A stretch of 11,482 nt of DNA, from contig PEXF01000028.1 of the NCBI GenBank assembly GCA_002779205.1, positions 1 through 11,482 on the forward strand, in the 5' to 3' direction. The notes under the pieces were generated by a model. The model did not search any database and was not told the origin of the DNA. It saw only the letters and a list, made by a program, of their open reading frames with translations. Numbering within the stretch: position 1 is the stretch's first letter; each line of letters starts with the position of its first letter. Of this stretch, positions 1-8,044 are shown piece by piece. This DNA comes from Candidatus Hydromicrobium americanum. Lineage in GTDB: Bacteria; Actinomycetota; Humimicrobiia; Humimicrobiales; Humimicrobiaceae. A program made the translations under genes and the position numbers.

Positions 1-4
1 AAAT

Positions 5-544
5 ATGAATTGTGATTTTTGTTATAACAATGAAGCTACTATTCATTTAATAAAGATTCAGGGCGCAAGTGTAGAAAGAATAAATATATGCAAGGAATGC
101 GCAAAGGATTTTTCTTTTTTTAGTGAGGAAGATTTTTATAATGATCTTGCCAGGATTCTTTATAAATTTTTCAATATTAGCACTAATGACTATCATACCG
201 GCAGGGATAAAAAAATATTAAGGAGTATAAGTTATGGCAGGAACAGAAAGTGTCCCTTTTGTGGTATAGATTTAAAAACCATTAAAAGAATTGGAAGGGT
301 TGGCTGCAGCAGTTGCTACAGTGAATTTAAAGATGTACTATTTCCAATTATAAAATCTATTCAGGGAAGTATTGAAAATAAGGGGAAAATTCCCGTAAAT
401 ACCAGCAGGAAAATTAAACTGGAAAAAAATATAAGAGATCTAAGACATAGACTTAAAAATGAGGTAATAATTGAAAATTTCGAAGAAGCAGCAAGGATAA
501 GAGACAAAATAAAAAAATTGGAGAAAAATAGATATGACCGGTAA
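5..544 (+). CDS. mcsA: McsA, zinc-finger/UVR activator of McsB
   Basis: Cytosolic adaptor that in Bacillota binds and activates the protein-arginine kinase McsB and takes part in heat-shock control through CtsR and ClpC. The 179 residues carry four CxxC pairs, C3/C6, C29/C32, C83/C86 and C101/C104, forming two zinc-binding modules as expected for the family. The C-terminus, about 138-174, is a UVR-type helical hairpin with the typical FEEAARIRD core, matching the UVR segment of ClpC two genes downstream. The ATG at position 5 is credible because family members begin with Met-x-Cys-x-x-Cys. Only four bases lie upstream, so its ribosome site, promoter and any ctsR gene are outside the window. 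The last 11 nt overlap mcsB. All zinc ligands are present, so nothing suggests decay of this subunit. Confidence 0.93.
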   Translation: MNCDFCYNNEATIHLIKIQGASVERINICKECAKDFSFFSEEDFYNDLARILYKFFNISTNDYHTGRDKKILRSISYGRNRKCPFCGIDLKTIKRIGRVGCSSCYSEFKDVLFPIIKSIQGSIENKGKIPVNTSRKIKLEKNIRDLRHRLKNEVIIENFEEAARIRDKIKKLEKNRYDR

Positions 545-1616
545 AAATTTCTATCTGTTAGAAAATAAAACCAGCAAAAATAAGTCTGAAAGCAATAAAA
601 ATAAAATTATTTTAAATACAAGAGTCAGACTGGCAAGAAATCTTACCGACTACAAATTTACAAGTATCTGCAGCAATCAGGAAAAAAATATTCTACTAAA
701 AAAAATAAAGAGATATGTTGAGGAAATAAAAGAACTTAGAGATTTTAGGTTTTACTCTGTTAAAAGTCTGGGAAAAATACAAAGGGACCTGCTTTTTAAG
801 GATTACCTGATCACTCCAGGAATGGCAAACAAGATGCAGGGCAAAGGACTGTTTGTAAAATATGGACAAGACCAGCGGGAATCTTCGGTGGTATTGATTA
901 ACGAGGAGGATCATTTAAGAATTCAGAGTGTGCGTCCGGGTCTTAATATTTCAGAAGCTTACGAGGAGGTCATTGAAATTGAAAAATATTTTGAGAAGAA
1001 ATTAAGTTTTGCTTTTGATAGGAATCTGGGGTATCTTACAGCAAGTCCGATTAACTTAGGAACTGCATTAAGAGTATCCGTCATTGCTCATCTTCCTGTA
1101 CTGGCAGTAAGTACCAGGATTGCCGATTTTGTAAAAAAATTAAACCAGGTGGGATGTTTAATCAATGGATATTTTATGGGAAATTCTGAAGTAATTGGTA
1201 ATTTATTTAAGATTTCTAATCTGGTAACACTGGGTAAAGGGGAAGAAGACATAGTTGAAGAAATGAAGGCAATTTGCTTAAATATAATCGATGATGAAGA
1301 GAATGCCAGAAAGAAATTAAAGGAGAGTGACCTGCTGGGAATTAAAGATAACATATACCGTTCCTTTGGTTTGCTTAAGTATGCTAAAATACTATCATAT
1401 GAAGAATCACTGGAACTGTTATCAATAATAAGATTGGGTCTTGATCTGGATATTATAAGCGGGGTTAATGATTTTGATTACTTTGAAATAATAAATAAGA
1501 TCAGTGATTCACATATTATATTAGATTTAGAGATAAGTAGTAGTGTAACTGATGATGAACTAGATTCGATAAGGGCTGATTTAATACGGAAAAAAATATT
1601 AAAAGGAACTGATTAA
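534..1616 (+). CDS. mcsB: McsB-like protein-arginine kinase homologue with altered active site
   Basis: Member of the phosphagen-kinase superfamily. McsB proteins phosphorylate arginines on CtsR and on damaged proteins to mark them for ClpC-ClpP. At 360 residues the length is normal. Conserved elements seen: NTRVRLARN (28-36), NEEDHLRIQ (123-131), GYLTASPINLGTALR (166-180) and GNLFKISN (222-229). Four arginines expected to contact nucleotide phosphates are kept (R30, R32, R129, R180). Against the B. subtilis protein as I recall it, the reactive Cys167 is Ser171, the Arg of RGIYGE is Asn211, its Glu is Gly216, and a His before LISP is Tyr91. The C-terminal allosteric RDXXRA motif reads LDSIRA (343-348). 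GGAG at 520-523 precedes the ATG by 10 nt inside mcsA. The family call is secure; kinase activity is doubtful. Confidence 0.9.
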   Translation: MTGKNFYLLENKTSKNKSESNKNKIILNTRVRLARNLTDYKFTSICSNQEKNILLKKIKRYVEEIKELRDFRFYSVKSLGKIQRDLLFKDYLITPGMANKMQGKGLFVKYGQDQRESSVVLINEEDHLRIQSVRPGLNISEAYEEVIEIEKYFEKKLSFAFDRNLGYLTASPINLGTALRVSVIAHLPVLAVSTRIADFVKKLNQVGCLINGYFMGNSEVIGNLFKISNLVTLGKGEEDIVEEMKAICLNIIDDEENARKKLKESDLLGIKDNIYRSFGLLKYAKILSYEESLELLSIIRLGLDLDIISGVNDFDYFEIINKISDSHIILDLEISSSVTDDELDSIRADLIRKKILKGTD

Positions 1617-4082
1617 ATGTTTGAAAGATTCACAGAGAGAGCAAGAAAAGTAGTGGTCAGAGCTCAAGACGAGGCTAGATTTTTAAAACAGAACTATATA
1701 GGTACCGAGCATATTCTCCTTGGCTTAATTGACGAAAAGGAAGGAATTGCTGCCAGGGTTTTTTATGAATTAAATATTACTTTTGAAGATATCAGGTCGG
1801 CAGTAAAAGAAGTGGTTACTGAAGGGACTTCTGAATCTTATGAACATATTCCCTTTACTCCGAGAGCTAAGAAAGTTTTAGAATTATCTTTAAGGGAAGC
1901 TCTTCAAATGGGGCATAATTATATAGGGACAGAGCATATATTGCTGGGGCTCTTAAGAGAAGGGGAAGGAGTGGCAGCAAGAGTTTTAAATAGCATGGGA
2001 ATCACTCTGGATAATGTAAAAGAAAAAGTAAAGGAACTTCTAAGTAAGCAGTCTTATTATTTAGAACCAGAAAGAGCCCTGTCCGATAAAAGTCAAAAAA
2101 AGGTGCTTAAGATGCTGCTACAGTATGGAAGAGATTTAACTTTACTGGCCCAGGAGGGCAAACTTGATCCTGTGATAGGGAGAAGGAAAGAAATTGACAG
2201 AATAATTCAAATACTTTCCAGAAGAACCAAAAATAATCCTATCCTTATAGGAGAAGCAGGAGTAGGAAAAACTGCAATTGTTGAAGGACTGGCGCAATTC
2301 ATCTGTTCAAAAAAGGTTCCTTCAAATCTTTCTAATAAGAAGATATTTACCCTTGATCTGGGGGCTTTAATTGCCGGTTCAAGATATAGGGGAGATTTTG
2401 AGGAAAGGCTAAAAAAGGTACTGGGTGAAATTAAGGATGATGGAGATATCATACTTTTTATTGATGAGATTCATACTCTGGTGGGTGCTGGCGCTGCTGA
2501 AGGTGCTATCGATGCCGCAAGTATCTTAAAGCCTATGCTGTCAAGGGGGGAAATTCAAACTATAGGTGCTACAACTGTTAATGAATATCGTAAGTATGTT
2601 GAAAAGGATAAAGCCCTGGAAAGAAGATTCCAGCCAATTTTCATAAATGAGCCTACTGTATATGAAACTATTGAAATTTTAAGAGGGCTTAAAGACAGAT
2701 ATGAATCTTTCCATGGCCTCAAGATAACTGAAGATGCTATAGTGTCAGCTGCAAAATTGTCCCACCGCTATATTAGTGACAGATTTCTGCCCGATAAAGC
2801 TATTGACCTGATAGATGAGGCAGCATCCAGGGCCAGGGTAAGAACTCTTACAACTCCTCCTGATTTGAAGGAGCTGGAAGCAAATATTGAAAAAATCGCA
2901 AGTGAAAAGAAGAAGGCTATAGAATCACAGGATTTTGAGAAAGCAGCACAGATGCGTGATAAAGAGAAACAACTGATTAAGGAAAAAAGGGAAATAGAAG
3001 AGATTAAAATTAGAACCAAAAAAGCCGATAAGGAAGTTGTCGGTGAGAATGAGATAACAGAAATATTATCCAGCTGGACTGGTGTCCCGGTATACAAGCT
3101 AACTTCAAGTGAATCTTCCAAACTGCTTGGAATGGAAGACGAGCTTCACAGGAGGGTTATTGGTCAGGATGAAGCTATAAAAACAGTATCCAAAGCCATC
3201 AGGCGGTCCCGTTCCGGTCTAAAAGACCCAAAAAGACCAATCGGCTCTTTTATGTTTCTCGGACCTTCCGGTGTGGGAAAGACTGAACTTGCTAAAACAA
3301 TAGCAGAATTCTTATTTGATAAAGAAGAAGCTTTAATACATATTGATATGTCTGAGTATATGGAAAAGCATTCCGTATCGAAACTGGTCGGTTCCCCTCC
3401 TGGATATGTGGGCTATGATGAAGGCGGACAGCTGACTGAAATGGTAAGAAGAAAACCATATAGTGTAATACTGCTGGATGAAATTGAAAAGGCGCATCCT
3501 GATGTTTTTAACATACTATTGCAAATTTTTGAGGAAGGACACCTTACCGACTCCCAGGGTAAGAGAGTGGATTTCAAAAATACTGTGATTGTAATGACTT
3601 CTAATCTGGGAGCGAGGGAAATACAAAAAAATACTCCAATGGGATTTAAAAAAATAAATACCGAAGATCTTTCCTATGACGAAATAAAAGAAAAAGTAAT
3701 GAGTGAACTGAAGCAGGCTTTCAGACCTGAATTCTTGAACAGGGTTGATGAAGTAATAGTATTTCACAAATTACAAAAGCAGCAGGTTTACAATATTATG
3801 GATCTGATGATGTCCAGAGTACAGCAACAGCTTGAACTTCAGGGGATTACAATAGAGCTTAAAAAAAACGCAAAGGAATTGTTACTGGAGAAAGGCTACG
3901 ACTCTTCAATGGGCGCCAGACCTATGAGAAGGTGCATACAAAATCTGATAGAGGATCCTATTTCTGAAAAATTAATAAGCGGGGAGATAAGATCCGGGCA
4001 GAAGATCGAAGTAAGTGCCAAAGATAAGAAAATGCACTTTGATATTAAGAAATTGAACCGGAGCAGTGTATTAAAAGTTTGA
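1617..4082 (+). CDS. clpC: ClpC, AAA+ unfoldase of the ClpCP protease
   Basis: ATP-driven ring unfoldase that feeds substrates into ClpP. The 821 residues hold a Clp N domain with two repeats (about 1-140). Each repeat contains IGTEHILLGL, giving E31 and E106, which correspond to the phosphoarginine-docking glutamates of B. subtilis ClpC. D1 has Walker A GEAGVGKT (212-219), pore loop around Y257, Walker B ending D283-E284 and arginine finger region ERRF (335-338). A UVR/middle-domain coiled coil follows at about 415-465. D2 has Walker A GPSGVGKT (549-556), Walker B ending D621-E622, pore motif GYVG (596-599) and sensor-2 GARPMRR (766-772). MGF at 675-677 sits where the ClpP-docking tripeptide (usually VGF, LGF or IGF) is expected. 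The ATG directly abuts the mcsB stop, with AAGGA at 1603-1607 as ribosome site. The stop is TGA, the only one among the plus-strand genes. Confidence 0.97.
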   Translation: MFERFTERARKVVVRAQDEARFLKQNYIGTEHILLGLIDEKEGIAARVFYELNITFEDIRSAVKEVVTEGTSESYEHIPFTPRAKKVLELSLREALQMGHNYIGTEHILLGLLREGEGVAARVLNSMGITLDNVKEKVKELLSKQSYYLEPERALSDKSQKKVLKMLLQYGRDLTLLAQEGKLDPVIGRRKEIDRIIQILSRRTKNNPILIGEAGVGKTAIVEGLAQFICSKKVPSNLSNKKIFTLDLGALIAGSRYRGDFEERLKKVLGEIKDDGDIILFIDEIHTLVGAGAAEGAIDAASILKPMLSRGEIQTIGATTVNEYRKYVEKDKALERRFQPIFINEPTVYETIEILRGLKDRYESFHGLKITEDAIVSAAKLSHRYISDRFLPDKAIDLIDEAASRARVRTLTTPPDLKELEANIEKIASEKKKAIESQDFEKAAQMRDKEKQLIKEKREIEEIKIRTKKADKEVVGENEITEILSSWTGVPVYKLTSSESSKLLGMEDELHRRVIGQDEAIKTVSKAIRRSRSGLKDPKRPIGSFMFLGPSGVGKTELAKTIAEFLFDKEEALIHIDMSEYMEKHSVSKLVGSPPGYVGYDEGGQLTEMVRRKPYSVILLDEIEKAHPDVFNILLQIFEEGHLTDSQGKRVDFKNTVIVMTSNLGAREIQKNTPMGFKKINTEDLSYDEIKEKVMSELKQAFRPEFLNRVDEVIVFHKLQKQQVYNIMDLMMSRVQQQLELQGITIELKKNAKELLLEKGYDSSMGARPMRRCIQNLIEDPISEKLISGEIRSGQKIEVSAKDKKMHFDIKKLNRSSVLKV

Positions 4083-4095
4083 TTTTACAGGGCGA

Positions 4096-5205
4096 ATGAA
4101 TAAAAAAAGTGAAGAATTATTACTAGATTGCTTGAAAAAAATAGCTCCTGGAACGGAGCTCAGGCTGGGAATAGAATATATACTTCAGGGGAAAACAGGC
4201 GGACTGATTGTTGTGGGAGATTCGGAAGAGGTATTGAAGCTGGTTAATGGAGGATTTTATATAGGATGCAGTTTCTCACCAGCAAAATTCTATGAGCTTG
4301 CCAAAATGGATGGGGCTATTATATTGAGTTCTGACGGTAAACGGATCTTATATGCCAACACTCACCTTTTCCCCAATCCAGACATTAAAACTTCTGAAAC
4401 AGGTACAAGACATAGAACTGCAGAAAGAGTAGCAAAACAAACCAATACCCTGGTAATTTCTATTTCTATGAAAAGGGATGTGGTTACCATATATAAAGGT
4501 GATATGAGGCATATGCTTGAGGAATCAAGGGTAGTTCTATCCAAAGCAAATCAGGCATTACAAACGCTTGAAAAATACAAAGAAGGGCTGGATGAACTTA
4601 CATTTAATTTAACCGTGAGAGAACTCGAAGATCTGGTAACACTTTTTGATGTAACCGGTGTACTTCAAAGATCAAGCATCGTACAGAGAACCGAAAAGGA
4701 AGTTAAAAAATATATATGTGAGCTGGGGGTAGAAGGCAGGCTCTTAAACATGCAGGTTGAAGAATTAATGGCGAATATAGTGAATGATTCTTTAAATATT
4801 ATAAGTGATTATGCACATCCGGATATTGGCGCTGAGCCGTTTGAAATGAAAGACAGGATAAATCTGCTAAGCGAAGGAGAGCTACTTGAGTTAGGCAATA
4901 TTGCGAAAATTTTAGGTTATGATGTTGAAGGCAGCTTAAAGGAATTTGACATACATCCCAGAGGACTCAGGATTGTTTCAGAAGTTAGAAGACTTCCTCG
5001 ATCAATTGTTACCAATTTAATTGATAAGTTTGGTAATTTAAAAAATATTCTAAATGCAAATGTGGAGGAATTGTCTGAAGTTGCAGGAATGGGAAAAACC
5101 AGGGCCAGATCTTTATGCGACAGACTAAAAAAGTTTTCTGAATATTATTTATATAATGAACCGTATAATAGAAAAGGAGGAGTAATCCCAAGAATTAAAA
5201 TATAG
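4096..5205 (+). CDS. disA: DisA, DNA-integrity scanning diadenylate cyclase
   Basis: Makes the second messenger c-di-AMP from two ATP and, in B. subtilis, scans DNA for branched or damaged structures. The 369 residues are close to the usual 350-360. The N-terminal DAC domain shows the catalytic DGA motif (72-74) in YELAKMDGAIIL and the RHR motif (105-107) in SETGTRHRTAERVAKQT. A helical linker with KANQALQTLEKYK follows. The C-terminal DNA-binding helix-hairpin-helix domain is at about 295-350, with GMGKTRAR at 331-338. The gene starts 13 nt after clpC. The ATG at 4096 gives the expected N-terminus, but the upstream AGGG (4089-4092) is only 3 nt away, a poor spacing, so translation may depend on coupling to clpC. 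The radA gene that usually lies between clpC and disA is absent. Confidence 0.96.
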   Translation: MNKKSEELLLDCLKKIAPGTELRLGIEYILQGKTGGLIVVGDSEEVLKLVNGGFYIGCSFSPAKFYELAKMDGAIILSSDGKRILYANTHLFPNPDIKTSETGTRHRTAERVAKQTNTLVISISMKRDVVTIYKGDMRHMLEESRVVLSKANQALQTLEKYKEGLDELTFNLTVRELEDLVTLFDVTGVLQRSSIVQRTEKEVKKYICELGVEGRLLNMQVEELMANIVNDSLNIISDYAHPDIGAEPFEMKDRINLLSEGELLELGNIAKILGYDVEGSLKEFDIHPRGLRIVSEVRRLPRSIVTNLIDKFGNLKNILNANVEELSEVAGMGKTRARSLCDRLKKFSEYYLYNEPYNRKGGVIPRIKI

Positions 5206-5289
5206 CAATTATTAGAATTATTTTAATTATTATACTTATATATTCTACGGTTAACAGGTTTTTCAAAAAAATAATAGTGATGATAATTT
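5206..5289. other. AT-rich gap between disA and ispD
   Basis: This 84-nt spacer is almost entirely A and T apart from CTACGGTTAACAGG. In B. subtilis this position is occupied by yacL (PIN-TRAM protein); no coding remnant is visible here. TATACT (5231-5236) and TATATT (5239-5244) resemble -10 boxes, but no convincing -35 element sits at the right distance. The ribosome site for ispD is weak: GTGAT at 5277-5281, 8 nt before the ATG, can pair with the anti-Shine-Dalgarno tail only outside the GGAGG core. An internal promoter is possible but not demonstrated. Confidence 0.4.
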
Positions 5290-6000
5290 ATGAATGTAGC
5301 GATAATTACAGCAGCCGGAAAGGGTATCAGGCTAAAAGGCAATATCAGCAAGCAGTTTATGAACATTTATGGAAAACCAATATTAGCTCATACTATTACT
5401 GCTTTTCAAAGATCTTCAAAAATAAAAGAAATATATGTTTCAGTTCCTAAAGATTATCTGGAATCATGTCAAAAAAGTATAATTGAAAAATATTCATTCG
5501 ATAAAGTAAAAAAATTAGTTATTGGCGGCAGCAGCAGACAGGAATCTGTTTATAATGCTCTAATTGAGCTACCTTCCTCCACTAAATTAGTGTCTATTCA
5601 TGATGGTGTAAGACCACTTATTACCGCGGAAGAGATTGATCTTTTAATTAATACTTTAATAAGAGAAAATGGAAAAGACCCTGGAGTGAAAGGTGTGATA
5701 ATGGCAGAATCTGCACGAGAAACTGTAAAAGTAATCGGTAATGGTACTGTTGATAGGACTATTCCCAGGGATACAGTCTGGCATGCCCAAACTCCACAGA
5801 CTTTCTTTTACAAAAATATTTTAGAAGCTCATAATAAAGCCAGAGAGGATAGTTTTATGGGCACAGACGATGCTTCACTAATGGAAAGAATGAACTGGAA
5901 GGTTAGTGTGGTAAGAGGCAGGCATGAGAATATAAAAATTACAACTCCTCTTGACTTATTTCTGGCAGAGCTTATTATGACCAGAAATGGCAGGAGATAA
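5290..6000 (+). CDS. ispD: IspD, 2-C-methyl-D-erythritol 4-phosphate cytidylyltransferase
   Basis: Third enzyme of the MEP (non-mevalonate) isoprenoid pathway; it couples MEP with CTP to give CDP-ME and pyrophosphate in the cytosol. The 236 residues are normal for the family. Signatures in order: glycine-rich nucleotide loop AAGKGIRL (8-15) with R14, K21, GGSSRQESVYNAL (79-91), HDGVRPL (104-110), T145 in the active-site strand, R160 before TVWHAQTPQTF (162-172), GTDDAS (191-196) and NIKITTP (214-220) with K216. The ATG at 5290 places the AAG motif at the normal distance from the N-terminus. It is followed after 43 nt by ispF, which acts two steps later. The two are separate genes, not the fused IspDF found in some bacteria. 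Confidence 0.96.
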   Translation: MNVAIITAAGKGIRLKGNISKQFMNIYGKPILAHTITAFQRSSKIKEIYVSVPKDYLESCQKSIIEKYSFDKVKKLVIGGSSRQESVYNALIELPSSTKLVSIHDGVRPLITAEEIDLLINTLIRENGKDPGVKGVIMAESARETVKVIGNGTVDRTIPRDTVWHAQTPQTFFYKNILEAHNKAREDSFMGTDDASLMERMNWKVSVVRGRHENIKITTPLDLFLAELIMTRNGRR

Positions 6001-6043
6001 CTAGTAAAATATAAAAAGTATAATATAGAAAGATTAACCTTTT

Positions 6044-6511
6044 ATGAAAGTCGGATTAGGATTTGACATTCATGCCTTTGGAGCTGGTAGGAAATTAATA
6101 ATCGGGGGTGTAAAAATAGATCATCCTATGGGGCTAGCAGGCCATTCTGACGCTGATGTTTTGGTGCATGCCATAATGAATGCTATTTTAGGAGCATGTG
6201 GTCTTGGGGATATAGGAATTCATTTTCCTGACAGTGATATGAAGTATAAGGATATATCCAGCCTGCTGCTGCTGGAAGAAGTTAGAAAAAAGATGGAGGA
6301 AAAGGGTTTTGGCATTGTCAATATAGATTCAATTTTAATAATGCAGAAACCGAAAGTCTACAGGTACTTTCCAGAAATGAAAAAGAATATAGCCGGAGCT
6401 TTAAAGATAGATGATGATAAGGTAAATATAAAGGCAGCAACCACAGAGGGCCTTGGATTTTGCGGAAGAGAGGAAGGAATTGCCGCAGAGTGTGTGGTTC
6501 TATTGGAATAA
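6044..6511 (+). CDS. ispF: IspF, 2-C-methyl-D-erythritol 2,4-cyclodiphosphate synthase
   Basis: Converts CDP-ME 2-phosphate into MEcPP with release of CMP, in the MEP pathway. The functional unit in the family is a trimer with metal at the subunit interfaces. The 155 residues are a typical length. Metal ligands are visible as D8 and H10 in GFDIH and as H42 in DADVLVHAIMNA. The H34-S35-D36 loop and the GDIGIHFPDSD segment (55-65) also match. The C-terminal CMP-binding signature ATTEGLGFCGREEGIAA (132-148) is intact. The ATG at 6044 gives the family N-terminus directly. Only a weak purine stretch, AGAAAG at 6027-6032, could serve as ribosome site. IspE, the enzyme between IspD and IspF, is not in the window. 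Confidence 0.97.
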   Translation: MKVGLGFDIHAFGAGRKLIIGGVKIDHPMGLAGHSDADVLVHAIMNAILGACGLGDIGIHFPDSDMKYKDISSLLLLEEVRKKMEEKGFGIVNIDSILIMQKPKVYRYFPEMKKNIAGALKIDDDKVNIKAATTEGLGFCGREEGIAAECVVLLE

Positions 6512-6544
6512 GATTTTATATAGAGAAGAATCACTGGAGTAAAA

Positions 6545-8029
6545 ATGATACCCCGGTTTAGATTTGCGCCATCTCCCACTGGAGGCTTGCACATAGGGAC
6601 AGCAAGAACTGCTCTGTTTAACTGGCTGGCTGCAAGGAGTGTGGGCGGAAAATTAATTTTAAGAATTGAGGATACTGATATAAAAAGGTCTACTGCCGCC
6701 TATGAAAAATCCATAATAGAAGATTTGAAGTGGTTTGGTCTTGACTGGGATGAGTTCTATAGGCAGAGTGAGAGGAACTGGATATATCAGAGATTTGCCC
6801 GGGAGCTGCTGGATGAAAATAAAGCTTACAGATGTTTCTGCACACCGGAGAGGCTGGAAGACCTTAAAAAGAGACAGTATGCTGAAGGCATGATGTCAAA
6901 ATATGATAACCGATGCAGGGAGCTGAGCGGCGGGGAGATTGAAAAGAATTTAAAAGAGGGCAAGAAATTTGCCATAAGGTTTAAAGTAGAAGATGGCAAG
7001 GAAATCAAATTTTGCGATTTAATAAGAGGGGAGATAAGCTTCAGGTCTGAAGTTATCGGGGACTTTATAATTATTAAATCTGATGGCACTCCTTCCTATA
7101 ATTTTGCTGCGGTGGTAGATGACGGTGATATGAAAATTACCCATGTGCTGAGAGGTGAGGACCATATAACCAACACCGCAAGACAGATTTTATTGTTTAA
7201 AAGTCTGGGGTTTAGCCTGCCTTCTTTTGCACATATATCAATGATTCTTGGAAAAGACGGCTCGAAATTAAGTAAAAGACATGGAGCTACCACTATTTCC
7301 CAGTTCAGGGAAGAAGGATACCTGGCTGAAGCTATTGGAAATTATCTTTCAATACTTTCATGGGCTCCGAGGGACGGTGAGGAAATATTTGGTATCAGGG
7401 ATATTATGGGTAAATTTAAAATACCTGATATATCAAAAAGCCCGGCTATCTTTGATGTGGATAAGTTAAAATGGATAAATGGTATTTATATCAGAAGAAA
7501 ATCTACTGAAGAGCTGGCCAGGTTATGTACTCCTTATTTAATCAAGGAGAAGATAATAGATAAAAAAGATCTGGGAAATGAAAAAGTCATGAGTAAAATT
7601 GTAAAAGGTGCCAGCGCATTACGGGATAACCTGAAAGTTTTAAATGAATTTCCCCAGTATATAAAGGATCTTTTTAGAGAAAAAATTGCAGGTTACAGCA
7701 AAGACGCAGTTGAAATTTTAACACTGGATACATCTGCTGTAGTTCTGCAGAGTTTCCTGGGAAGGCTTGAAAGCGAACTGAAATCTTTTGACAATAACCA
7801 GGATATAGATTTTAATGAAGAGAAGAGTAAAAACCTCATCAATATGATAGGGGAAAGCTTAAAAGAGTTAAAAATAAAAGGTAAATTTTTATATATGCCT
7901 ATAAGAGTATCTATTACCGGTAAAACTCATGGTCCGGAACTGCCCAGGGTTATTTCTATACTGGGTTTAAAAAACTGTATACAAAGGGTCAATCAGACAT
8001 TAGAATATATAAAAAATAATAAATTATAA
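6545..8029 (+). CDS. gltX: GltX, glutamyl-tRNA synthetase
   Basis: Class Ib aminoacyl-tRNA synthetase that charges tRNA(Glu), and in many bacteria also tRNA(Gln) for later amidation. The sequence does not show which. The 494 residues are normal. The N-terminus RFAPSPTGGLHIGTARTAL contains the HIGH-type HIGT (16-19). LILRIEDTD (37-45) follows, then GEDHITNTARQ (204-214) and the KMSKS-type KLSKR (241-245). Cysteines C97, C99 and C124 suggest a zinc-binding element like that of E. coli GluRS, although the fourth ligand is not obvious. The C-terminal half is the helical anticodon-binding region, ending with ITGKTHGPELPRVISILG. GGAG at 6536-6539 lies 5 nt before the ATG. The gene sits 33 nt after ispF and 15 nt before cysE, so cotranscription is likely. 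Confidence 0.96.
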   Translation: MIPRFRFAPSPTGGLHIGTARTALFNWLAARSVGGKLILRIEDTDIKRSTAAYEKSIIEDLKWFGLDWDEFYRQSERNWIYQRFARELLDENKAYRCFCTPERLEDLKKRQYAEGMMSKYDNRCRELSGGEIEKNLKEGKKFAIRFKVEDGKEIKFCDLIRGEISFRSEVIGDFIIIKSDGTPSYNFAAVVDDGDMKITHVLRGEDHITNTARQILLFKSLGFSLPSFAHISMILGKDGSKLSKRHGATTISQFREEGYLAEAIGNYLSILSWAPRDGEEIFGIRDIMGKFKIPDISKSPAIFDVDKLKWINGIYIRRKSTEELARLCTPYLIKEKIIDKKDLGNEKVMSKIVKGASALRDNLKVLNEFPQYIKDLFREKIAGYSKDAVEILTLDTSAVVLQSFLGRLESELKSFDNNQDIDFNEEKSKNLINMIGESLKELKIKGKFLYMPIRVSITGKTHGPELPRVISILGLKNCIQRVNQTLEYIKNNKL

Positions 8030-8044
8030 CTGATTGGTCGAGTT

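Noticed and set aside
2768..3121. 117-codon minus-strand frame inside clpC
   Set aside because: Serine/leucine-rich mirror of the clpC UVR coiled-coil region; a shadow of the real gene.
6019..6024. Perfect TATAAT between ispD and ispF
   Set aside because: The hexamer 17 nt upstream bears almost no resemblance to TTGACA, and such boxes are expected by chance in AT-rich DNA.
7281..7469. 62-codon plus-strand frame within gltX
   Set aside because: Out-of-frame shadow of gltX with no ribosome site or motif.
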